Assembly (NCBI RefSeq): GCF_002943425.1
Contig: NZ_PTRA01000001.1
Span: forward strand, 1,736,001 to 1,800,000
Length of the DNA stretch: 64,000 nucleotides
Reading direction: 5' to 3'
Source of the DNA: Siphonobacter curvatus
GTDB taxonomy: Bacteria > Bacteroidota > Bacteroidia > Cytophagales > Spirosomataceae
Shown here: one piece after another, positions 24,562 to 33,135 of the stretch
How the letters are laid out: each line of letters opens with the position of its first letter
How positions within the stretch are numbered: the first letter of the stretch is position 1
Made by a program: the position numbers and the translations under genes
The notes under the pieces: model-generated
Database searches by the model: none
Told to the model about the DNA's origin: nothing
What the model saw: the letters and a program-made list of their open reading frames with translations, nothing else

Positions 24562-25140
24562 CTATTTGACTCCTTCTACTTCGTCTTCCACTTTTACGTG
24601 GCCCCAGTTCTCACCCGAACGAATCCGGTTGAGTTGGGTGTGCGTGATGCCGAACTGTTTAGCAATCATTTTCAGACGATTTTTGTCGCTTTTCAGCATC
24701 TTCTTGATCATGATTACTTTACTCTCAGTCAGCTTGTAATTTTTAGTTCGTTTGGGGCGAGGTTTCTCCTGGGGATTGGTGCGGTGGTGTTCGGTCATTT
24801 CGTCCCGTGTCACCCATTTCAAATTTTCCCAGTGATTATTTAATTTGTCGTGATCCTGGTGGATGATAAATTTGTGATCAGCAGAAGGACGATTCACAAA
24901 AAAATCAGCAACCAACCGATGCAGGTAACGGTTTATCACCTTACCGCCTCGTATACGGATATTCAGGGAGCGGTACCCCTGAATGATAGACCCCTTGATA
25001 ATATCACCTTCAGGGTCATTCTGAAAGCTACGAAGCCTTCCATAATTCGATACTTCGTAACGGGGGGGATTCTCAATACCTTCAAAAGGAATTTCAATCC
25101 ACTTTTCATTCCAAAAACTACTAGATTTCTTCTCGCTCAT
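24562..25140 (-). CDS. NUMOD4-HNH domain protein
   Basis: 192 residues. NUMOD4 (about 10-60) reads EKWIEIPFEGIENPPRYEVS then NYGRLRSF. An HNH_3-type nuclease fold (about 65-125) has NRYLHRLVADFFV, IIHQDHDKLNNHWENLKWVT. A C-terminal helix-turn-helix (about 140-180; IAKQFGITHTQLNRIRSG) resembles phage and homing-endonuclease DNA-binding tails. This order is that of group-I-intron and phage HNH endonucleases, but the gene stands alone outside any intron or phage. It may be a free-standing nuclease or a domesticated DNA-binding protein, as is common in Cytophagales. Confidence 0.85.
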   Translation of the reverse strand: MSEKKSSSFWNEKWIEIPFEGIENPPRYEVSNYGRLRSFQNDPEGDIIKGSIIQGYRSLNIRIRGGKVINRYLHRLVADFFVNRPSADHKFIIHQDHDKLNNHWENLKWVTRDEMTEHHRTNPQEKPRPKRTKNYKLTESKVIMIKKMLKSDKNRLKMIAKQFGITHTQLNRIRSGENWGHVKVEDEVEGVK

Positions 25141-25348
25141 GGTTAATTAATTAACTTCCGGCAAGTACGGTTGACGGGTTAACTCGACTTAAGGCTTGAT
25201 ATTGGTTTTGGGCGGGCGGCGATGAAAGAAGATCGTAAGACAGAGTAGATGGTAAACTTTTTTTATTCATCTCTGCAAAACCAAAGCCGAATATAGAAAA
25301 AATATCGGATTTTTCTTTCATACCAAATGTTAATAAAATTAAAATTTA

Positions 25349-25705
25349 ATGAAAACTTTAATTGTAGGAGCATCGACTCATCCCGGAAGGTATGCGTATC
25401 TGGCAGCCAACCGATTACTGAGCTACGGACACGAGATTGTCTTACTGGGTAAAGAGAACGGTGAGGTAGCTGGATACCCTATTCTGCACGGGAAACCCGA
25501 GCTGGAAGGAATCGACACCATCACGTTGTACATTAATCCTACCCGGCAGCCTGAACTGTACGAATACATGCTCAGCCTTAAGCCTAAGCGAATTATTTTC
25601 AACCCAGGTACAGAAAATCCCGAATTCGAAGCGATGGCGGAGGAGCGGGGCGTACAGGCACTAGAAGCCTGTACGCTCGTAATGTTGGGTACGGGTCAGT
25701 ATTGA
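25349..25705 (+). CDS. CoA-binding domain protein (YccU-like)
   Basis: 118 residues, a single Rossmann CoA_binding_2 domain: MKTLIVGASTHPGRYAYLAA, then LLSYGHEIVLLGKENGEVAG, DTITLYINPTRQPELYEYM, and KPKRIIFNPGTENPEFE before EACTLVML. Proteins of this family bind CoA or a nucleotide, with the role unresolved. It is cytosolic and monocistronic. Confidence 0.88.
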   Translation: MKTLIVGASTHPGRYAYLAANRLLSYGHEIVLLGKENGEVAGYPILHGKPELEGIDTITLYINPTRQPELYEYMLSLKPKRIIFNPGTENPEFEAMAEERGVQALEACTLVMLGTGQY

Positions 25706-25877
25706 TCATTGGAAAGTTTGATAGAAAAGTTTCGGGGTAAAAATTTAAAATAAATATATAAAAAAAGATGGTACGGTAAAATTTAGGGGGTGACTTTTTT
25801 AAAACTTTGCTTAATTTATAAAAAGAAGGTAGGCATATTAAAGCTTTAAACTACTCTACCTACCCGAAGGTTTATAC

Positions 25878-26879
25878 TCACCAGCGAATCAGGGCGGCAC
25901 CCCACGTAAAGCCACTACCAAAGGCGGCTAAACAGATCAGCTGCCCTGATTGAACGCGTCCGGATTCCCAGGCTTCGGTTAGGGCAATGGGGATGGATGC
26001 TGCGGTCGTATTGCCGTATTTTTGGATGTTGTTGTAGACGCGATCTTCGGCCAAACCCAGATGCTGACGAACGTACTCGGAGATACGTAAGTTGGCCTGA
26101 TGGGGCACCAGCAAATCGATGTTATCGGGTTGTAAATGATTGGCTTTCAGACTTTCGAGGATTACTTCAGGAAAGCGTACCACCGCATGCTTGAATACCG
26201 TGTTGCCCTGCATATACACTTCCATTTCGGACGGATTTTCCATCGCCGAATCGTACCATCGACCTTCTCTACTGCTCCCCGGACCTTTGACCATTAACTC
26301 TTCGGCAAAGGTACCATCGGCGTGGAGATGCGTAGAAAGAATTCGGTGTTCGGCATCTTCTGTGGCCTGGACGACAGCAGCACCGGCACCATCACCAAAA
26401 ATGACGGCTACACTCCGGCCTTCGGTAGTGGGATTCAGGAAAGAAGACTGAATTTCAGACCCTACAATCAGAATGGTTCGGTACATGCCCGAGCGAATGT
26501 ACTGATCGGCTACGGACAGGGCGTACACAAAACCCGAACACTGGTCCCGGATGTCGAGTACCCCTACGCCCGTCATTCCTAACTCGCGTTGCATGGCAAA
26601 ACCCGGTCCCGGAAAATAGTAATCGGGAGTAATCGTTGCGTAAATAATAAAGTCTACGTCCGTTGCAACCACGGCGGCACGCTCCAAAGCCTGACGGGCG
26701 GCCTGGGCAGCCATACTGGCATTGGTATCTTTGCCAGGGGTAAAGTAGCGGCGTTGACGAATACCCGTACGTTCCACAATCCAGGCATCGGAGGTTTCAA
26801 AACGTTGCTCCAGATCCTGGTTGGTAACAATGTTTTCGGGCACGTAAAAGCCTAATCCGGTAATCTGAGCGTAAGGCAT
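25878..26879 (-). CDS. fabH: 3-oxoacyl-ACP synthase III (KAS III, FabH family)
   Basis: 333 residues with the thiolase fold and the full catalytic triad: C114 in DQCSGFVYAL, H260 in LLVPHQANLRI and N290 in QKYGNTTAAS. KAS III condenses an acyl-CoA starter with malonyl-ACP to begin fatty acid synthesis. The usual companions (plsX, rpmF) are not here, so it could be an additional KAS III with its own starter specificity, and fabH is a family name rather than proof of the main enzyme. It lies downstream of pssA, another lipid gene, on the same strand but separated by about 150 bp. Confidence 0.9.
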   Translation of the reverse strand: MPYAQITGLGFYVPENIVTNQDLEQRFETSDAWIVERTGIRQRRYFTPGKDTNASMAAQAARQALERAAVVATDVDFIIYATITPDYYFPGPGFAMQRELGMTGVGVLDIRDQCSGFVYALSVADQYIRSGMYRTILIVGSEIQSSFLNPTTEGRSVAVIFGDGAGAAVVQATEDAEHRILSTHLHADGTFAEELMVKGPGSSREGRWYDSAMENPSEMEVYMQGNTVFKHAVVRFPEVILESLKANHLQPDNIDLLVPHQANLRISEYVRQHLGLAEDRVYNNIQKYGNTTAASIPIALTEAWESGRVQSGQLICLAAFGSGFTWGAALIRW

Positions 26880-27027
26880 ACAAAAAGAGTAAAGCCGTAA
26901 ATTAGGATTTTATTGAAGAGAAATATAATTAATTTTCAGTACAGAGCTTAAGTCAAAGAAAGGCAAAAGCCCAAACATTGCGTTTGAACTCTACCGCCAT
27001 GTTCCTTCAGAAAAGAATCGTTCCGTC

Positions 27028-27726
27028 TTACGTAACGGGATGCAATCGGTTGTTAATCAGCGACAAAAGAATATACAAAGCAATGATGGGAGGCATGGCG
27101 GCGAAATTCAACAGAATCACCAGTACCGCCGAAATGCCGATAAATAGATACTTGATTTCATTGCCCTTCCAACCAAACCCTTTGAACTTCAGAGCAAACA
27201 AGGGCACCTCCATTACCAGCAGAAAAGACATCAGAAAACTGAAGGCAATGAGATAATTGGCGTTCAGGATATACGGAGCCCAGTCATCGTGTTGCCGGAG
27301 AATGACCGGAATCGAAGCAATGAGAAAGGCATTGGCGGGCGTCGGCAAGCCAATGAAACCCGAGGTCTGCCGTTCATCGATGTTGAATTTTGCCAATCGT
27401 AGTGCCGAGAACACGGCAATCACAAAAGCAAAGTAACATTTCCAGATACTGGGTAGATCGGGAACACTTTCTAGAATCAGGTGATAGATAATGATCGAAG
27501 GCAGTACGCCGAACGTGACCATGTCGGCCAGTGAATCGAGTTCCTTGCCAATAGCCGAACTGGCCTTCACCAGGCGGGCTACAAAGCCATCGAAGAAATC
27601 GAATATACCGGCAATGACGATCAGGTACGAGGAAAGTAGCAGATCGTTGTTGAAAGCCGCAACAATGCCTACACAGCCGCAAAGCAGGTTACAGCAGGTC
27701 ATGGCATTGGGAAGGTGCTTGAGCAT
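27028..27726 (-). CDS. pssA: CDP-diacylglycerol-serine O-phosphatidyltransferase
   Basis: 232 residues, an integral membrane CDP-alcohol phosphatidyltransferase. The family signature is complete: D43, then D46-G47-x2-A50-R51-x8-G60-x3-D64-x3-D68 (DGFVARLVK...GKELDSLADM). Subtype II PssA proteins make phosphatidylserine, the precursor of phosphatidylethanolamine. Around six hydrophobic helices follow. The MBL hydrolase gene ends 18 bp upstream, so they may be cotranscribed. Confidence 0.93.
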   Translation of the reverse strand: MLKHLPNAMTCCNLLCGCVGIVAAFNNDLLLSSYLIVIAGIFDFFDGFVARLVKASSAIGKELDSLADMVTFGVLPSIIIYHLILESVPDLPSIWKCYFAFVIAVFSALRLAKFNIDERQTSGFIGLPTPANAFLIASIPVILRQHDDWAPYILNANYLIAFSFLMSFLLVMEVPLFALKFKGFGWKGNEIKYLFIGISAVLVILLNFAAMPPIIALYILLSLINNRLHPVT

Positions 27727-27744
27727 ACGAGAAAAATTAGCGGG

Positions 27745-28401
27745 TTAGGCGTACTGTCCGTTCTGACCTACGTAGGGGTTTTCGAGGCGTTCGCGTCCGA
27801 TTGTAGTGGCGGGGCCGTGACCGGGAAATACCTCCATTTCATCGTCCAGCGTAAACAGTTTATTTTTAATGCTGGAAATCAGGTCGTCGAAATTGCAACC
27901 CGGAAAATCCCAGCGGCCAATACTACCGTGAAAGAGTACATCACCGCTGATGCACAAATTCGATTCGCGGTTGATGAACGCTACGTGTCCCGGAGCGTGT
28001 CCCGGTACGTGGAGGACTTCCAGCGTCGTATCTCCAAAGGTTACGGGTACGCCTTCTTCCAGCCAGGCATCGGGTTCGGCTTCTTCGTAATCAAAGATGC
28101 GGTAGGAGGGAGCCCGCACCGCTACGGATTTTAAAACGGGTACATCGAGCGGATGCAGATAATACGGAACGCCGTAGGTTCGCTTCACAAACGCATTACC
28201 GAGCACGTGATCCACGTGGGCGTGCGTGTTGAGCAACTTAACGACTTTTAAGCCTTCGTCGGAAATAAATTCAGTTAACTCTTCCCGTTCCTGACGGTCC
28301 GAGCAGCCGGGATCAATAATGACGGCTTCCTTCGTATCATCCCAAAGAACGTACGTATTTTCCTGAAAGCCATTGAAGGTAAATACTTGTAAGTATAGCA
28401 T
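27745..28401 (-). CDS. MBL-fold metallohydrolase (glyoxalase II-like)
   Basis: About 218 residues from the ATG at 28401, which directly precedes the first beta strand (MLYLQVFTFNGFQENTYVLW); the longer frame adds a low-complexity extension. Metal ligands are visible in LLNTHAHVDHVLGNAFV (HxHxDH), HVPGHAPGHV, ISGDVLFHG (Asp bridging) and VFPGHGPATTIG. Proteins of this type are hydroxyacylglutathione hydrolase-like or related thioesterases. No glutathione gene is near, so the substrate is unknown. Zinc or iron binding is expected. Confidence 0.9.
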   Translation of the reverse strand: MLYLQVFTFNGFQENTYVLWDDTKEAVIIDPGCSDRQEREELTEFISDEGLKVVKLLNTHAHVDHVLGNAFVKRTYGVPYYLHPLDVPVLKSVAVRAPSYRIFDYEEAEPDAWLEEGVPVTFGDTTLEVLHVPGHAPGHVAFINRESNLCISGDVLFHGSIGRWDFPGCNFDDLISSIKNKLFTLDDEMEVFPGHGPATTIGRERLENPYVGQNGQYA

Positions 28402-28424
28402 AGTGCGAAAATTCATTTGAATGG

Positions 28425-28550
28425 ATGATGCGTCTGGGGAGGTTTGATTTTGGTTTGAAAGGGTTGACGTCAATAACCGGGGGAAAACCCTTGGAACACA
28501 AACCCCATCAAACCTTAAACTATTTCAAACCTAAAACTCTAACCCATCAC
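28425..28550. repeat. Low-complexity intergenic dyad (GTTTGA / TCAAAC words)
   Basis: Left words GAGGTTTGA and GGTTTGAAAGG (28439-28463), right words CATCAAACCTTAAACT and TTTCAAACCTAAAACT (28506-28540). Same composition as 3.3, 42.3 and 52.5 kb. Confidence 0.55.
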
Positions 28551-28551
28551 C

Positions 28552-29271
28552 CTAATTCCCCAAAGCAAACATGGTGGGTTTTTTGTGTAAATCAGGCTTG
28601 TGCTCCCGCCAGTATTGAATGGTTTGAGTTTGAATAAACTCGTCTTCCGCCGTTAGGTTCGAACCGATGCACAGAAGCGTTTGCGGCTGGCAACTGCGTA
28701 AAAGCTCGTCGAGCAAAGCTCCATTCCGGTATGGCGTTTCCATAAAAAGCTGGGTTTGTCCGCTACGGACATCTTTCTCCAGCTCACGCACCCGTTTGGC
28801 CCGTTCGCCTTTGTCAATGGGCAGGTACCCATGAAATGCGAATGACTGTCCGTTAAAGCCCGAACCCATCAGTGTAAGCAGAATCGACGAAGGTCCAACC
28901 AGCGGGGCCACCCGCAAGCCCAATTCATGGGCTAGACGTACCGCCACCGCTCCGGGATCGGCAATGCCCGGACAACCCGCTTCGGATAATACACCGATGT
29001 CTTTGCCCTGCCATTGCCGAAGTTGTTGGCGGGTTTCCTGCATGGGCGTATCCTTGTGTAGCTCGAGGAAGGTAAGTTCTTCGATTTTTCTCCCCGTTTT
29101 TAATTCCGAGATAAATCGCCGGGCGGTACGCAGGTTTTCCGCAAAGAAAACGTCCGTACGAAGAATGACTTCACGGATTTGCGGACTCAATACGGCATCA
29201 GCCGTACCCGGAGCCAGCACGGTGGGAATCAGAAATAAGGTGGCCCGAGAGCCAGATTCTTGGGTATTCAT
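28552..29271 (-). CDS. SAM-dependent methyltransferase, RsmI-like (tetrapyrrole methylase superfamily)
   Basis: 239 residues. It has the RsmI-like layout: LFLIPTVLAPGTADAVLSPQ at the start, DVFFAENLRTARRFIS, then GVLSEAGCPGIADPGAVAV, the Gly-rich SAM site, followed by VAPLVGPSSILLTLMGSGFN and FHGYLP, and a C-terminal FMETPYRN. RsmI methylates the 2'-O of C1402 in 16S rRNA; this Bacteroidota protein is shorter, and the true RsmI may be encoded elsewhere, so I give no symbol. It starts 21 bp after the esterase gene stop, as a two-gene operon. Confidence 0.88.
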   Translation of the reverse strand: MNTQESGSRATLFLIPTVLAPGTADAVLSPQIREVILRTDVFFAENLRTARRFISELKTGRKIEELTFLELHKDTPMQETRQQLRQWQGKDIGVLSEAGCPGIADPGAVAVRLAHELGLRVAPLVGPSSILLTLMGSGFNGQSFAFHGYLPIDKGERAKRVRELEKDVRSGQTQLFMETPYRNGALLDELLRSCQPQTLLCIGSNLTAEDEFIQTQTIQYWREHKPDLHKKPTMFALGN

Positions 29272-29292
29272 TTCGTTAACATTCCGGTGAAG

Positions 29293-30063
29293 CTACTCCT
29301 TCACAAAGTTCATGACCGCCTCGATAAACGCCTGGGGCTGGTCGGCCTGTACCCAGTGACTGGCTCCGGCGATGGTTTCCACGCGAGCGTTCGGAAAAAT
29401 CCGGTAGATCTCCTTTTCATCTTCTTCAGTGATGTACGAAGAAAGTTCACCACGTAAGAACAGCACGGGTTTCGAAACGGAATGAATGCCGCTCAGTTCA
29501 CTACCCACGGTTTCAATTTCCCGCGTGATGACGGGCAGATTCAGTCGCCAGGTAAAGCCCCCCTCATCGGCACGAGCCAAGTTTTTAAGGACAAAAGCTC
29601 GGGTACCGGGGTGATCTTCGTACTGGGTAAAAAAGGTTTCGGCGTCCTGACGGTTTTTGATAGTCGCCAGTGGCATCAGGTTCATGCCCTTCAGAATGCC
29701 GGTATGGTGGACGGGATAAAACCGCGGAGCAATATCGACGACAACCATCTTCTGCCAAGCCTCCGGATAGTTGAGGGCAAACTGCATGACCGTTTTTCCG
29801 CCCATGGAATGGCCAATCAGCAGGGGATCGGTGAGTTGCTGATCCTGAATAAATTCGTGCAAATCTTCCGCCATTTCCTCGTACCCAAAGTCATCACTCC
29901 AGGGAGAACGGCCGTGATTGCGTTGATCGAGCATGAATACCCGAAAACCTTTTTCAGCAATCTGCTTGCCTACGGTCAGCCAGTTGTCGGCCGAGCCAAA
30001 TACGCCGTGTAAAATCACGATGGCCGGGCCGCTTTCGCCCGCTTGCCGAAAAAATAATTTCAT
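29293..30063 (-). CDS. Alpha/beta hydrolase, YbfF-like esterase
   Basis: About 256 residues from the ATG at 30063 (an upstream frame start at 30072 adds three codons). Oxyanion region ILHGVFGSADNW, then DQRNHGRSPWS, nucleophile elbow LIGHSMGGKTVM (Ser), and GASHWVQADQP for the catalytic His. Matches the YbfF family of short-chain acyl esterases and is cytosolic. It precedes the RsmI-like gene in an operon; the functional link is unclear. Confidence 0.9.
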   Translation of the reverse strand: MKLFFRQAGESGPAIVILHGVFGSADNWLTVGKQIAEKGFRVFMLDQRNHGRSPWSDDFGYEEMAEDLHEFIQDQQLTDPLLIGHSMGGKTVMQFALNYPEAWQKMVVVDIAPRFYPVHHTGILKGMNLMPLATIKNRQDAETFFTQYEDHPGTRAFVLKNLARADEGGFTWRLNLPVITREIETVGSELSGIHSVSKPVLFLRGELSSYITEEDEKEIYRIFPNARVETIAGASHWVQADQPQAFIEAVMNFVKE

Positions 30064-30249
30064 AAGCAACAATGGTCTTTTCCGGAATTTAACGTCATCA
30101 TTCCGGGTTAGCTATACAACTTTTGCGGACAAAGTTATCCACCCGACGTCAATCCTTCGTAAACTTGCCGAGGATTACCGTATTCAGGGCTAAAAAATAC
30201 TGACCTATAAAGTACCCAGGCGGTTGTCTCTGAATACCGATCACCACAC

Positions 30250-31224
30250 ATGAGTCTTTCCATACAACAAATACAGGCTCCCATCAATGCTGAAATGAAG
30301 GCATTTGAGGGAAAATTTCGAGAGTTCATGAAAAGCGACGTTATGTTGCTCGATCAGATCATGAACTACATTGTTCGGCGAAAAGGGAAACAAATTCGGC
30401 CCATGTTTGTCTTTCTGGCGGCGGGTACCTGCGGGACGATCAATGAATCGACCTACCGGGGAGCTTCGCTGATTGAACTCATTCATACCGCAACGCTGGT
30501 ACACGACGACGTGGTGGATGATTCGAATTACCGCCGGGGATTCTTTTCGGTCAATGCCCTCTGGAAGAATAAAATTGCCGTGCTCGTGGGTGATTACCTG
30601 TTGTCGCGGAGTCTGTTTTTGGCCGTGGACAACGAAGACTTCGATTTTCTCAAACTCATCAACCGTTCGGTGAAGGAGATGTCGGAAGGGGAGTTGATGC
30701 AGATCGAAAAAGCTCGCCGGCTGGATATTACCGAAGAAGTGTACTTCGAAATTATCCGTCAGAAAACGGCGACCCTGATTGCGGCCTGCTGTGCGGTGGG
30801 AGCCCGGTCGGTTCAGCAAACCAAGGAAATGGTGGAGCGAATGCGGCTATTTGGCGAAAAAGTGGGGATTGCCTTTCAAATCAAAGACGACCTTTTTGAT
30901 TACGGCGACGCTGAAATCGGTAAACCCGTTGGGATCGATATTAAGGAAAAGAAAATGACGCTGCCGCTGATCTACGCCCTGAATCGGGCCGACTGGCTGA
31001 CGAAACGGCGGATTATCAATACCATCAAAAACGATTCGGAGAACCCGAAAAAAGTAGGAGAAGTCATTGATTTCGTCAAAAGCTCCGGCGGCATCGAGTA
31101 CGCCACGCAGGTCATGCAACGCTACGTCAACGAAGCCCTGACCATCCTGAGCGAGTTTCCGGCGAACATCTACCGGGAATCACTCCAGAATCTGGTTCAG
31201 TTTACCATCGAACGGACTAAATAA
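30250..31224 (+). CDS. All-trans polyprenyl diphosphate synthase
   Basis: 324 residues. The first Asp-rich motif is D86-D87-V-V-D90 in LVHDDVVDD, preceded by GKQIRPMFVFLAAG. The second is D213-D214-L-F-D217 in FQIKDDLFDYGD, and the substrate Lys/Arg are in RRKGKQIRP. It extends IPP units to a long polyprenyl diphosphate, here most likely the side chain of menaquinone. IspB-like in length. It is cytosolic or peripheral, with a bidirectional terminator immediately downstream. Confidence 0.92.
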   Translation: MSLSIQQIQAPINAEMKAFEGKFREFMKSDVMLLDQIMNYIVRRKGKQIRPMFVFLAAGTCGTINESTYRGASLIELIHTATLVHDDVVDDSNYRRGFFSVNALWKNKIAVLVGDYLLSRSLFLAVDNEDFDFLKLINRSVKEMSEGELMQIEKARRLDITEEVYFEIIRQKTATLIAACCAVGARSVQQTKEMVERMRLFGEKVGIAFQIKDDLFDYGDAEIGKPVGIDIKEKKMTLPLIYALNRADWLTKRRIINTIKNDSENPKKVGEVIDFVKSSGGIEYATQVMQRYVNEALTILSEFPANIYRESLQNLVQFTIERTK

Positions 31225-31258
31225 AAAAAGGCTTATCCGATCACGGGTAAGCCTTTTT
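31225..31258. terminator. Bidirectional terminator
   Basis: AAAAAGGCTTA / TAAGCCTTTTT arms with a 12-nt loop, directly after the prenyl synthase stop and before the converging DUF4082 gene. Confidence 0.85.
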
Positions 31259-31273
31259 CATAACATGATGGGG

Positions 31274-31852
31274 TTAATTCGGGACGAAGGTGATTTCGGG
31301 AATACCGATGACAGAATTCTTTTTCATGGTTGTGGGGAATACTGAAGCCGTAGAGCCACTGGGAACGACTCGTTCGCCTTCGTTATGAAAGAGAATACTT
31401 CCCTGGACAAAAGGCATAAAATCAGTCGTGCCTTTTTTATAAACGTAGTACTTCTTGGCTACGCCCATCGAAAGGTTGTTGATACTCACGACGTATTTCT
31501 TTGTAGCATCCGTAATTTCCAGCGGATCGATGGGAATTAGAACTAGCTTTTCGGGGGAATCGACTTCTACCGCTTTCTGGCGTAAAATACTTTGGTTAGC
31601 TGCATCCCAGAGCGTAACGGTATACGTACCTACTTCGGGCATTTTTGCTCCTACCTGCGTGACTTTTCCGGGAACCGAAGCACTGAAGTAAATGCCAACT
31701 TCCCAGCGGCCATTGTTGTATTGATCCGAGGTGACGTCTGTGCCTTTCAGAAACGTAGAGATCGGGTTTTCTTGAGGCTTGGTGTCTTCGCCTTTATCCT
31801 TACAGCTGAGCAACAGTGCGAAGGCGACTAAAAAAAGAGATCGGGTTTTCAT
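31274..31852 (-). CDS. DUF4082-domain lipoprotein
   Basis: About 192 residues from the ATG at 31852, chosen because it begins a lipoprotein signal (MKTRSLFLVAFALLLSC) with Cys17 as the lipidation site; the longer frame is not coding-like. The mature part is a DUF4082 beta-sandwich: RWEVGIYFSASVPGKVTQVG, TYTVTLWDAANQSIL, KKYVVSINNL. DUF4082 often appears in secreted adhesin-like or carbohydrate-related proteins; as a stand-alone lipoprotein its role is unknown. Confidence 0.8.
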   Translation of the reverse strand: MKTRSLFLVAFALLLSCKDKGEDTKPQENPISTFLKGTDVTSDQYNNGRWEVGIYFSASVPGKVTQVGAKMPEVGTYTVTLWDAANQSILRQKAVEVDSPEKLVLIPIDPLEITDATKKYVVSINNLSMGVAKKYYVYKKGTTDFMPFVQGSILFHNEGERVVPSGSTASVFPTTMKKNSVIGIPEITFVPN

Positions 31853-32044
31853 TGATGATTGGAGCTTTAAGAAGGTTGATGGAACAAAGCTCCAAAGGAC
31901 AGCCTCGCGACGAAATACCACATTTCAGGGAGGTCCTTACCCAGGGTAGGTAAAATCATTGTTAAAAATTTACTGAGCTCACGATAGTACTATTCTTTTG
32001 ACAGTATCTTTCGACGACAATTACCCATAAATCTATCTACAATC

Positions 32045-32464
32045 ATGATCAAACGTAATGCTACAGCTGTTTGGAAAGGCAGCGGAAAAGAAGGTTCAGG
32101 AGCGTTGACGACCGCTAGCACAGTGCTCGACAGCACTCAGTACTCATTCAATACGCGTTTTGCGGATGGTAAGGGTACGAACCCTGAAGAACTCATTGCG
32201 GCAGCTCACGCGGGCTGTTTCGCAATGAAATTGAGCTTTGACCTGAATGAAGCGGGTTTTACGGCCGATGAAATCAACGCGAAAGCCACTGTGGTACTCG
32301 ATCCTTCCAAAGGCGAAGTCACAGAAAGTAATATCGTTCTGACGGCAAAAATTCCCAATATCACTGAAGAACAATTCCAGCAAATCGCGGCTGGAGCGAA
32401 AGCGAACTGCCCCATTTCGAAATTACTGAAGGCTTCTATTTCACTGGAGGCTACCCTGGCTTAG
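32045..32464 (+). CDS. osmC: OsmC/Ohr-family peroxiredoxin
   Basis: 139 residues. The two redox Cys of the family are present: C58 in AAAHAGCFAMKLSFDL (peroxidatic, within the conserved AHAxC motif) and C122 in KANCPISKLL (resolving). Catalytic Arg38 is in NTRFADGKGTNPEEL. OsmC reduces organic hydroperoxides with thiols, protecting against stress-derived peroxides. Monocistronic with its own terminator. Confidence 0.93.
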   Translation: MIKRNATAVWKGSGKEGSGALTTASTVLDSTQYSFNTRFADGKGTNPEELIAAAHAGCFAMKLSFDLNEAGFTADEINAKATVVLDPSKGEVTESNIVLTAKIPNITEEQFQQIAAGAKANCPISKLLKASISLEATLA

Positions 32465-32487
32465 TTCCTGCAGCAATGCACGGAAAC

Positions 32488-32522
32488 GGGATAACTCATG
32501 CAAGGAGTTATCCCCTTTTATT
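32488..32522 (+). terminator. Terminator of osmC
   Basis: GGGATAACTC / GAGTTATCCC perfect 10-bp arms, 7-nt loop, followed by CTTTTATTTT. Confidence 0.9.
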
Positions 32523-32580
32523 TTCAGCCTCGGGTGCTGTATCTTCGAATAGATTTTGTGCGTTCGAATATTATTTAGGT

Positions 32581-33135
32581 ATGCCCATTAGTAAAGAATT
32601 AAAAACGGCCATTCTGGGCCTCACGCGGGAGGAAAAAGACAAACTACTACTGCGGCTCATCAATAAACACAAAGACTTACAGGAACAGCTTATTTTTCAA
32701 TTGTTGGAAGATGGCCAAACGTTGCCGGAACGACGCGACGATCTGCGTAACAAGATGGATCGTTTCTACAAACTCGATCCGGACTCGTCGGGCTGGTTAA
32801 TGACGGATATGCGGCGATTACACGCCGAAATTGCCTATCACGTGAAGATTACCAAGGATAAGTACGGGGAAGTAGAATTGGTACTCTATCTGCTGAATGA
32901 ATGCTTTGAGAAGCAGTTGCCATATGTACAGAAGTACACGTCCAAAACCGATAGTCTGGCCGAATACATTGCCAAGCGGACGGAAGCCATACTGAAGAAA
33001 CTGACGAAGCTGCACCCCGATATTCAGTTCGAATTTCTGGAGGATGTCAATCACCTGCTTGAACGGGTGTATGCTTACGCTCCGGCACCCTATGCCAAGC
33101 AGTTAGGGTTACCGAAGCGTATGGATATTCGTTAA
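32581..33135 (+). CDS. Hypothetical protein, 184 aa
   Basis: I start at the ATG at 32581 because the frame upstream of it overlaps the osmC terminator and has poor codon use. The product is all-helical and charged (MPISKELKTAILGLTREEKD, ERRDDLRNKMDRFYKLDPDS, LLNECFEKQLPYVQKYTSK). It has no signal peptide or known motif. Its TAA stop overlaps that of the converging Ppx/GppA gene in TTAA. Function unknown. Confidence 0.7.
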   Translation: MPISKELKTAILGLTREEKDKLLLRLINKHKDLQEQLIFQLLEDGQTLPERRDDLRNKMDRFYKLDPDSSGWLMTDMRRLHAEIAYHVKITKDKYGEVELVLYLLNECFEKQLPYVQKYTSKTDSLAEYIAKRTEAILKKLTKLHPDIQFEFLEDVNHLLERVYAYAPAPYAKQLGLPKRMDIR

